NCBI GenBank assembly: GCA_023398295.1
Contig: JAEWSL010000062.1
Coordinates: 1-12,614 of the forward strand
Source of the DNA: Elusimicrobiota bacterium
GTDB taxonomy: Bacteria > Elusimicrobiota > Elusimicrobia > Elusimicrobiales > Elusimicrobiaceae
Length of the DNA stretch: 12,614 bases
Direction of reading: 5' to 3'
Shown: in pieces, positions 4,845-11,197 of the stretch
Position numbering within the stretch: the stretch's first letter is position 1
How the letters are laid out: each line of letters opens with the position of its first letter
Program-made: the position numbers and the translations under genes
Notes under the pieces: generated by a model
Database searches by the model: none
What the model saw: the letters and a program-made list of their open reading frames with translations, nothing else
Told to the model about the DNA's origin: nothing

Positions 4845-5984
4845 ATGAGAAGAACGATATTTTGTTTGATGTTTTGCGCTTTAGGCGTATTTGCCTGGGC
4901 TGAGCCGTTTGCATGGTGGGCCTCCGAAGACGTAAGTTACGACGATAATATTTATCTTACGGAGAATAACGAAAAAAGCTCGGCTATAAGTTCAACCAAA
5001 GTAGGGGTGGACTATAAAGCAAGCATTCCCGACAGCGGCCTTAGCTTGGCGGCGAAAGGTTACGGCGGATATAACGCTTTTACCGAAGACAACGGCAAAA
5101 ACGGTTTTTGGGAAGGGGCTGCCGATGTCAATTTGTCAAACGAAGTTTTCCAAATTGGCAACGAATTCCGTTTTACTTCCGATCCCGCCAACAGCGAACT
5201 GACAGAAAGGGCCAAAAGAATAGGCAACGCTTTTTATGTGTCGGCAAGGAATTCCCCAGAAAACAAAATAGGGTTCGGCCTGCTTATGGACGATATTTAT
5301 ACCCATTATCTTGAAAGCGACTGGGAATCCCTCAACCGCAACCGCATCAATGTCGGCGCGGAAGTTTTTTATAACTTTTCCGCCGCGACAAACGCTTTTT
5401 TTGAGGCGACCTATTCCGATATAGTGTACAGCTCCACCACGGTAAATAACTCTAACGGGTATAACTTCGCTTTGGGTATGGAAGGTAATATAGCCTCTAA
5501 AGTTCGCGGCCTTGCAAAAGCCGTTTACAGCATACGCAAATACGATAACGACCTTACGGTGGGCGGCATAAAGGCGGATAATTACAACGATTTGCTGGGA
5601 TACTATGTTTCGTTGGATTTTACTCCGACAAGCCGCAATCTGATACGCTTAAGCGGGCAGAGAGTTATGGAAGAAACCACTTTCGGCGCAAACAGATATT
5701 ACGTTTCAAGTTTGGTAGGCCTGACGCTTATGCAGAAGATCATGGATAAATGGGAGGCTTCCGTAAATGTATCTTACGAGAATATGTATTATCCTACCTC
5801 TTTAGCCGCGGGGACCGATAAAAGAAACGATAATATGTACGTGGTGCGTCCCGCTCTGGATTATAAATTCCAGGAGTGGCTGAGCGCGGGCGTTTGGTAC
5901 CAGTTCAGAAAACGCGCCTCAAACACGAATACCATGGAATATGACAACAACAAAGCCGGCGCTTTCATAAAAGCTATGTTCTAA
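4845..5984 (+). CDS. Outer-membrane beta-barrel protein (BBP2-like)
   Basis: A 379-aa outer-membrane protein. The signal peptide spans about residues 1-19 (cleavage near FAWA/EPF). The rest is a succession of amphipathic strands with alternating aromatic and polar residues, such as YDDNIYLTEN, LAAKGYGGYNAF and YNDLLGYYVSLDFTP. It ends in phenylalanine (AGAFIKAMF), as expected of a Bam-assembled barrel. The early YDDNIYLTE motif and overall layout resemble the putative beta-barrel porin 2 family often found in exopolysaccharide loci; that is recognition by eye. A role in passing or anchoring polysaccharide at the outer membrane is inferred from the neighbouring genes. An in-frame TTG at 4824 is possible, but AGGAG (4831-4835) nine nt before ATG 4845 and the signal peptide favour the ATG. 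It follows the FecR-like gene and ends before a bidirectional terminator. Confidence 0.82.
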   Translation: MRRTIFCLMFCALGVFAWAEPFAWWASEDVSYDDNIYLTENNEKSSAISSTKVGVDYKASIPDSGLSLAAKGYGGYNAFTEDNGKNGFWEGAADVNLSNEVFQIGNEFRFTSDPANSELTERAKRIGNAFYVSARNSPENKIGFGLLMDDIYTHYLESDWESLNRNRINVGAEVFYNFSAATNAFFEATYSDIVYSSTTVNNSNGYNFALGMEGNIASKVRGLAKAVYSIRKYDNDLTVGGIKADNYNDLLGYYVSLDFTPTSRNLIRLSGQRVMEETTFGANRYYVSSLVGLTLMQKIMDKWEASVNVSYENMYYPTSLAAGTDKRNDNMYVVRPALDYKFQEWLSAGVWYQFRKRASNTNTMEYDNNKAGAFIKAMF

Positions 5985-6006
5985 ATTTACGCAGAAATAA
6001 GAAAAT

Positions 6007-6044
6007 AAAAACCCGTTTTCTTTATGAAAACGGGGTTTTATTTT
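6007..6044. terminator. Bidirectional intrinsic terminator between convergent genes
   Basis: CCCGTTTTC (6012-6020) pairs with GAAAACGGG (6026-6034) around a TTTAT loop. It is flanked by AAAAA on the left and TTTTATTTT on the right after one bulged G. The T-run on each strand lets it end both the barrel gene (plus strand) and the glycosidase-like gene (minus strand). Confidence 0.9.
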
Positions 6045-6077
6045 ACCTATATTGTATATTTTGCATCGGCCTGAAAC

Positions 6078-7127
6078 TCATAGCGCAAATCCGCGCATTA
6101 TGTTAAGCGCAGGTTTTTTATGGCGCAGTAAAATAACGCCGTAGCCTTCCATAACATCGCTCTTTTTGCAGAAGACAGCCTCGTATTTGCTTTGTCTTAA
6201 GACTGCCGGCAGCGCGGTTTGCTGCGCGCCGTAATTGATAACAAGGGTGTAAGTGTCGTAATCATAATAAAATGTTTTCATCATAACGGGCGGCTTGGCT
6301 ACGGTGGGATTAACGCGCCGTTGTCCCCATTTAAGCGCGGGGGCGGCAAATTGCATCATTTTTACCGTGTTGCTTAAAGCCTGCCAGCCCGCGGGGTTGC
6401 TTTCGGGCAGGGGAACGCCTTTTGAGGTGTAAACAAAATAAAACAGCCCCGCTGCGCCGTTAAGAAGGGCGTCTAAAGACATAAATTTAAGTTCTTTTTC
6501 CGAGGGGAATCGGCCTATCCTGTCGTTGTCGGAGCGGTTTTGAGGATATTCTTTCCAGTCAAAAGCCTGCACTACCGCCCAGACCGGTTTATCGGCTTGC
6601 GGCGCGTATTTTTTTACCAACGCCACCTCAGAGCCCAAACTCTCAAGCTTTAGGTGGGGGACGGGATACCAGTCTACCATGAGGATATCGGCAATGTCGT
6701 AATAAGGGGTTTTTGTTTCCCCCCGCCCGATTACAAAGGCTGTTTTATCGTCGGGGAAAGCGGTTTTTGAGTTTTTATCAAGCTCTTTAAGACGCTGCCT
6801 GCTTATGTCCCAAACGTCGGGTTCGTCGGCCAGATACCAGGCCAAAACGGGCCAGCCTTGCGCTTCTTTCTGATACGGGCTGTTGATAATGTTATTTGGA
6901 TAGACGACGATTTTTATATGCTCTTTTTGCGCTGCCAGCGCAAGAGCTCTTATTGTCAGGACGTCTTTTTTGTAAGTCTGCACACAGTTAAAACCGGCCG
7001 CTTTTATGACCGGGATATCCTGCGGACTGTCCACGCCGTAAAGACATAAAGGAAACGCCTGGGAAAGCGAGGCCGCCCAAACAAGCAGAATAAGCAAGCA
7101 GAAAAAAACGTTATATCTTTTATCCAT
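6078..7127 (-). CDS. Secreted TIM-barrel glycosidase-like protein
   Basis: A 349-aa protein with an N-terminal signal peptide (about 1-24, cleavage near LSQA/FP), hence periplasmic or exported. The remainder reads like a (beta/alpha)8 glycoside hydrolase. Strand-end motifs are FPLCLYGVDSP (25-35), WYLADEPD (97-104, with an acidic pair where an acid/base catalyst often sits), ILMVDWYPVP (148-157), VWAVVQAFDW (182-191) and GAAGLFYFVY (224-233). About 90 C-terminal residues may form a small beta domain. I cannot assign a GH family or substrate. Its ATG directly abuts the TAA stop of the phosphoglycosyl transferase gene (7128), and only a weak AAGGA lies upstream, so translation is probably coupled. 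The position suggests trimming or turnover of the polymer built by this locus, as secreted glycosidases do in other exopolysaccharide operons (inference). Convergent with the barrel gene. Confidence 0.72.
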   Translation of the reverse strand: MDKRYNVFFCLLILLVWAASLSQAFPLCLYGVDSPQDIPVIKAAGFNCVQTYKKDVLTIRALALAAQKEHIKIVVYPNNIINSPYQKEAQGWPVLAWYLADEPDVWDISRQRLKELDKNSKTAFPDDKTAFVIGRGETKTPYYDIADILMVDWYPVPHLKLESLGSEVALVKKYAPQADKPVWAVVQAFDWKEYPQNRSDNDRIGRFPSEKELKFMSLDALLNGAAGLFYFVYTSKGVPLPESNPAGWQALSNTVKMMQFAAPALKWGQRRVNPTVAKPPVMMKTFYYDYDTYTLVINYGAQQTALPAVLRQSKYEAVFCKKSDVMEGYGVILLRHKKPALNIMRGFAL

Positions 7128-8444
7128 TTATAAAGTTTTATCCTTTATAAACATACGTTTTGCCGTCTTAAGCATTATTTCAATGTCTAAAAACAAATTG
7201 CGGTTTTTTATATACCAAATATCGTAGGCAAGACGTTTTAACGCGGCGGAGAAAACTTCGTCGGACTGCTTATCTAACGCGGATTTATCAAGCGCGTAAT
7301 AGTTCGGTGGCGCCTTAAAATTAAGCTGAGCCCAGCCTGTTAGCCCCGGCTTTACAATGCTGCGAATGGCGTGAAGGGGAATATGCGCATTAAGAAAATG
7401 ACAGTCCTTTACCCATAAAGTGCGCGGGCCGACTAAAGAAATATCACCTTTCAAAATGTTGAAAATCTGGGGGGTTTCGTCCAGGCGGAACATTCTTAAA
7501 ACGGAACCAAGTTTTGTTATCTCCTCCGTCCCGATTTTCATTGTGCGGAATTTATAGATATAGATGACGGACTCAAGCTTGCCCGTTCTTTCCTGCAGAA
7601 AGAACGGCGGCTGCCTGTCAACAACTTTAATCAGCAGCCATACCGCGGCTGTTACCGGCAGCAGAAAAGGCAGCAGAAGAAGACAGAAAAAAACGTCCGA
7701 TAATCTTTTTAAGAAATGATACATTACAATTTCGGGGCGTTTGGCTATGCCTCTGAGAAGCCAGTTCTCGTCTTTGAGGCCTTCGGGCGGGACGCATTTG
7801 AAAAGCGTTTCGTAAAAATTAAGGTCGGTATTTAATAAAATGCCTTTGCTTATAAACTTTTCTACCGTCACGGGCCAGGCGTCTTTATCCTTTTGAAAAA
7901 GCGTGCTTGCCATAAGAACGATATCTATATCCTTGGGATATTCAATTTGCGGGGAAGCGGTTTCGTATTCCCCGCAAATCTGATACTCCGGAAGTTCCTT
8001 AAGTTTATCCTTAACGGTGTTTAGAGTTTTGCTTTTGCCCAGTATAAGTATTCTGTGTTTTACAAACATCGCCTCCGCGTAAGCCCTGCGCGCAAGGTAA
8101 ATGTAACAGAAGTAAATGAAGAATACGGAAATCAGTACGCGTTTGGGCGTTGCCAGATTTAGCAAAGGCGCAAAAAAGTAAATGCTGAAAGCCGATACAA
8201 ATAAAGCTATCAGAAATGCGGCTATGAGGTTCTTATAATCAGTCTTCTTTTTGCGCAGAGCGTCCAAATCGTAAAAAGAAAAAATGAGCAGCGTTAAGCT
8301 GGCGAGCAGAAAAGTAGGTATAAGCACCTGTAAGTTAACTACAAAAAAAGCCATGCTCCACATGCCGTAGCGCAGCGAGGATACTAAAGCTACGATAAGC
8401 AGAAAGGCGATGAAGTCCAGTATTAAAAATAATGCCCGAGTCAT
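7128..8444 (-). CDS. Polyprenyl-phosphate phosphoglycosyl transferase (WbaP-type initiating sugar transferase)
   Basis: A 438-aa inner-membrane enzyme of the bacterial sugar transferase family that transfers a sugar-1-phosphate from a UDP-sugar to undecaprenyl phosphate, starting repeat-unit synthesis. Four hydrophobic helices (about 4-24, 33-57, 73-93, 103-118) are followed by a cytoplasmic Rossmann-like segment (from HRILILGKSK, 130-139). The catalytic C-terminal domain starts with KRLSDVFFCLLLLPFLLP (246-263, membrane re-entrant helix). Other landmarks are ERTGK (285-289), YKFRTMKIG (297-305), the catalytic Asp-Glu pair D322-E323 in RLDETPQIFNILKGDISLVGPR, and KPGLTGWAQ (365-373). DETPQ replaces the more usual DELPQ, and the VGPRP motif reads VGPRT; the catalytic pair is intact. 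Polytopic layout and length match WbaP/EpsE rather than short PglC-type enzymes. The acceptor sugar is unknown. The start has AGGGGGG four nt upstream, 31 nt after the epimerase gene. Confidence 0.92.
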   Translation of the reverse strand: MTRALFLILDFIAFLLIVALVSSLRYGMWSMAFFVVNLQVLIPTFLLASLTLLIFSFYDLDALRKKKTDYKNLIAAFLIALFVSAFSIYFFAPLLNLATPKRVLISVFFIYFCYIYLARRAYAEAMFVKHRILILGKSKTLNTVKDKLKELPEYQICGEYETASPQIEYPKDIDIVLMASTLFQKDKDAWPVTVEKFISKGILLNTDLNFYETLFKCVPPEGLKDENWLLRGIAKRPEIVMYHFLKRLSDVFFCLLLLPFLLPVTAAVWLLIKVVDRQPPFFLQERTGKLESVIYIYKFRTMKIGTEEITKLGSVLRMFRLDETPQIFNILKGDISLVGPRTLWVKDCHFLNAHIPLHAIRSIVKPGLTGWAQLNFKAPPNYYALDKSALDKQSDEVFSAALKRLAYDIWYIKNRNLFLDIEIMLKTAKRMFIKDKTL

Positions 8445-8475
8445 TGTTCCCCCCTATTTTATTTTCTCAGGTTAC

Positions 8476-9411
8476 TTACGGCCTTATAATTGTTTTCAGG
8501 CCGTCTTCAAGACTGACCGAAGGCGCAAACCCTATTTTCTTTATCTTTGAAATATCGGCCGAAGATTTTTTTATTTCCACGGCTCTGGGCGCCAAAAACT
8601 TTTTTGCCGGTTTAGTTTTGCAAATTTTCTCTATGGTTTTTATTATCTCAAGCAAAGTATAACTGCGCCCTGCGGCGACATTATAAATTTGTCCTTGCTT
8701 GCCTTTAAGAACCGCCAAAATGTTTGCTTTAGCTACATCGTCTGTAAAAATAAAGTCCCGCGTTTGTTTGCCGTCGCCGTATATTACAAAGGGCTTTTTC
8801 TTTAACGCGCAATCCGTAAATTTGGCTATTACCGCGGCGTAAAGGCCGTTTGCGTTTTGCCCGGGGCCAAAAACATTAAAGTACCTTAAACATACCGTTG
8901 CAAGACCGTAAAGCCTAGTGTATACTCTGCAGAGCTCCTCTCCTTGAAGTTTGCTCAAAGCATAGGGGCTTTTGCAGGCTGTCGGCGCATTTTCCCCGCA
9001 GGGCTTTGCTCCGCCGTTTCCGTATACCGTGCTTGAGGAGGCAAAAATAAATTTGCGGATTTTGTTTTGCCGCGCCGCTTCAAGCGCGTTAAGCGTGCCA
9101 AGAACATTAATGTCCAGCGTTTTTTGAGGTTCTTTGAGCGATTGGGGGACAGAGGCCAAAGCCGCGTGATGCAAAACAAAATCCGCCCCTTTGAAAGCTT
9201 TTGTAAGAGTATTAAAATTGCGTATATCGCCTTTTATAATCTTTACTCTGCCGCCGAGGACTGAAGGCCGCACATTGCTCATAAGCCCTGTGGAAAAATT
9301 ATCGTAGATAATAACTTTTTGACCTTTTGCAAGAAGAATGCGCGCTATATTAGAACCTATAAAACCGGCTCCGCCTGTGATAAGCCAAGTATATTTTTCC
9401 CCTATTTTCAT
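8476..9411 (-). CDS. NAD-dependent UDP-sugar 4-epimerase-like extended SDR
   Basis: A 311-aa cytoplasmic extended short-chain dehydrogenase/reductase, probably a UDP-N-acetylglucosamine or UDP-hexuronic acid 4-epimerase of the WbpP/GalE type feeding the polysaccharide pathway. The NAD-binding TGGAGFIG is at 12-19 and YDNFSTG at 36-42. An SSS triplet (125-127) and Y150-x3-K154 (YALSK) give the catalytic triad. RYFNVFGPGQ (176-185) and YGDGKQTRDF (211-220) are typical of nucleotide-sugar epimerases and dehydratases. UDP-glucose, UDP-GlcNAc or UDP-uronic acid as substrate cannot be distinguished here. It is first in a three-gene minus-strand operon with the phosphoglycosyl transferase and the glycosidase-like gene. 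No Shine-Dalgarno precedes the ATG; a TATAAT ends five nt upstream, which suggests a leaderless message. It is divergent from the flippase gene. Confidence 0.88.
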   Translation of the reverse strand: MKIGEKYTWLITGGAGFIGSNIARILLAKGQKVIIYDNFSTGLMSNVRPSVLGGRVKIIKGDIRNFNTLTKAFKGADFVLHHAALASVPQSLKEPQKTLDINVLGTLNALEAARQNKIRKFIFASSSTVYGNGGAKPCGENAPTACKSPYALSKLQGEELCRVYTRLYGLATVCLRYFNVFGPGQNANGLYAAVIAKFTDCALKKKPFVIYGDGKQTRDFIFTDDVAKANILAVLKGKQGQIYNVAAGRSYTLLEIIKTIEKICKTKPAKKFLAPRAVEIKKSSADISKIKKIGFAPSVSLEDGLKTIIRP

Positions 9412-9416
9412 AATTA

Positions 9417-9445
9417 ATTATAACTTTTTTGGTTCTTGCGCACAA
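9417..9445 (-). promoter_or_regulatory. Predicted promoter giving a leaderless epimerase-operon mRNA
   Basis: On the minus strand TATAAT (9422-9417) is preceded by TTGTGC (9445-9440, three of six to TTGACA) with a 17-nt spacer. Only five nt (9416-9412) lie between the -10 box and the ATG at 9411, so the transcript should begin at about the start codon. The intervening ATTAATT has no ribosome binding site. Confidence 0.55.
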
Positions 9446-9476
9446 CTTACGCCTTTAAGGAGCGCGGCGGTCAAAA

Positions 9477-9485
9477 TGGTATAAT
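9477..9485 (+). promoter_or_regulatory. Extended -10 promoter of the flippase gene
   Basis: TGGTATAAT carries the TGn extension and a perfect TATAAT (9480-9485), which compensates for the lack of a good -35. The expected start near 9492 gives a leader of about 95 nt containing a palindrome and a direct repeat. Confidence 0.6.
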
Positions 9486-9516
9486 TTGAGAGGAATAAAA
9501 AACCCCTGCGGATAAA

Positions 9517-9574
9517 TTTTTCGTCCGTGCGGACGAAAAAACGGGAGTTTTTGCGCTTTCTAAAAAACGGGAGT
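9517..9574 (+). repeat. Perfect palindrome and 13-bp direct repeat in the flippase leader
   Basis: TTTTTCGTCC (9517-9526) and GGACGAAAAA (9531-9540) form a perfect 10-bp stem around a GTGC loop. Overlapping its right arm, AAAAAACGGGAGT occurs at 9536-9548 and again at 9562-9574, perfect over 13 bp with a 26-bp period. The hairpin is not followed by a T-run as a terminator would be. The pair could form an operator or a leader structure controlling flippase expression. Confidence 0.55.
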
Positions 9575-9587
9575 CTTAACGGATAAT

Positions 9588-11141
9588 ATGAATCAGCGAA
9601 AGGCGGGCGCGGTTTTATCCTACGTTACCGTAATTACCGACGCCGTCATCGGGTTTTTCTTTGTACCGATACTTATATCCTTTTTAGGCAAAGACCAGTT
9701 TGGGCTGTACCAGCTGGTAGGTTCTTTCATTGCCTATTTGGGGTTAATGGACTTCGGTCTTTCAAACACCGCAACTCGGTATTATGCCCGCTATTTGGCG
9801 CAGGGAGATACCCGCGCGCAAGAAAACTTTTTGGCCGTCTGCGGAATTTTATACGCCCTTATACCTCTTTTGGTGGTTGCGGCTGGCTTGACAATGCTGC
9901 CTTTTATAATCCCTTTCTATGAAAAGACCTTATCTCCCGCCGATATTGTAAAAGCTAAATATATGTTTTATATTCTGATGGGCAATGCTGCGCTGGTGCT
10001 GCCTTCCCAGATCTTCTATGCCGTAATAAACGCGCATCAAAAATTTTTATTTTCCAAAGGCATAGCGGCATTTACGTCTTTTTTCCGCCCTTTGAGCGTG
10101 GTGGCTTTTTTATGTCTTAAAAACAGCGTCATTACCATAGTTATAGTGCAAACGGTTTTCAATATATTTATGTCTTTTGCGGCGGCCTATTTTGCTGTTT
10201 TTGTGCTAAAAGCCAAATTTAAGCTGCACTCCTGGGATAAAAAATACGTTTATGAAATATTATCCTTTTCCATTTTCATATTTTTGCTTTCTCTTATGGA
10301 TATTCTCTATGTCAAAACAGGCTATATGGTTGTCGGCGCGGTTATGGGCGCCGGCGCCGTGGCCGTATATGCCGCGGCTGCGCAGATAAATATGATTTAC
10401 AGATATATGAGCGGCGGCATTTACGGAGTGTTTTTGCCCTATTTTTCTGCGGAGGCCGCAAAGGGAAGCGATATGAGCCTAATAAACGCCGCCTTCCTCA
10501 AAACAAGCCGTTTACAATTTATATTGCTTGGCTTTTTGGGCGTTTTCTTTGTTATATTCGGGAGAGAATTTTTATTCTTTTGGGTTGGCAAAAGTTTTGA
10601 ACAGGCCTATTTCTGCACGGTTACGCTTATGGCGGCCTATCTGTTCTTTTCAAGCCAAACCAGCGCCAGCCTTGTAGTGCAGGCTAAAAATAAACACGCG
10701 CCGTATGCCCTGATAGTTTTTGCCTGCGGCCTGCTTAATGCGCTGCTTATCATACCTATGACAAAAATGTTCGGCCTGGGCGGCTGCGTGGGCACAACCG
10801 CTTTTTGTCTTGTTTTGGGGCAGGGGTTAGCTGACATCTATTTTTGGCGGAAAATTAAGATTGACATAAAAGGCTATCTTAAAAATTCCGCGCGGCTGGG
10901 CTGCCCGCTGCTTGTCCTGATATGCGCCGGCATTTTTCTAAATAAATTTTTTGAAACGGATAACTTTGTCTTTTTCGTTGTCAAAAGCGTTGTTTATACG
11001 GCGTTTTTTGCTGCGCTTATGTGGTTTTGGCGCGGGTTCGGTTTTAACTCTTACGAGAAATCTTTAGTCCTCGGCTTTGCTTCCAAAATTTTCGGTTTTA
11101 TAAGAAAGAAATCGGGAAAAAGCCTTCGCCGCACGACTTAA
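9588..11141 (+). CDS. Polysaccharide flippase (Wzx-like, MOP superfamily)
   Basis: A 517-aa inner-membrane protein with about 12-14 hydrophobic helices over its whole length. It starts near residue 9 and has a basic C-terminus (KKSGKSLRRTT). GLYQLVGSFIAYLGLMDFGLSN followed by TATRYYARY (39-69) is the characteristic conserved stretch of Wzx/RfbX-type transporters of the MOP exporter superfamily. It should flip undecaprenyl-diphosphate-linked repeat units from the cytoplasmic to the periplasmic face of the inner membrane, acting after the phosphoglycosyl transferase and before Wzy/Wzc. Length is slightly above the usual 420-500. It is a single-gene unit with its own extended -10 promoter and a structured leader, ended by a bidirectional terminator. 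The ribosome binding site is weak (GGA at 9581-9583, or GGGAG 14 nt away). Assignment to the superfamily is firm; substrate unknown. Confidence 0.9.
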   Translation: MNQRKAGAVLSYVTVITDAVIGFFFVPILISFLGKDQFGLYQLVGSFIAYLGLMDFGLSNTATRYYARYLAQGDTRAQENFLAVCGILYALIPLLVVAAGLTMLPFIIPFYEKTLSPADIVKAKYMFYILMGNAALVLPSQIFYAVINAHQKFLFSKGIAAFTSFFRPLSVVAFLCLKNSVITIVIVQTVFNIFMSFAAAYFAVFVLKAKFKLHSWDKKYVYEILSFSIFIFLLSLMDILYVKTGYMVVGAVMGAGAVAVYAAAAQINMIYRYMSGGIYGVFLPYFSAEAAKGSDMSLINAAFLKTSRLQFILLGFLGVFFVIFGREFLFFWVGKSFEQAYFCTVTLMAAYLFFSSQTSASLVVQAKNKHAPYALIVFACGLLNALLIIPMTKMFGLGGCVGTTAFCLVLGQGLADIYFWRKIKIDIKGYLKNSARLGCPLLVLICAGIFLNKFFETDNFVFFVVKSVVYTAFFAALMWFWRGFGFNSYEKSLVLGFASKIFGFIRKKSGKSLRRTT

Positions 11142-11179
11142 AAAAAACTTTCCCGTCATAGCGAAGGGAAAGTTTTTTT
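11141..11179. terminator. Bidirectional intrinsic terminator between flippase and wzc-like gene
   Basis: A perfect 14-bp inverted repeat: AAAAAAACTTTCCC (11141-11154) with GGGAAAGTTTTTTT (11166-11179) around an 11-nt loop. The T7 tract on either strand serves the convergent genes. The flippase stop codon overlaps the left arm by one base. Confidence 0.92.
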
Positions 11180-11197
11180 ACGCGTCCCAAAATACCT

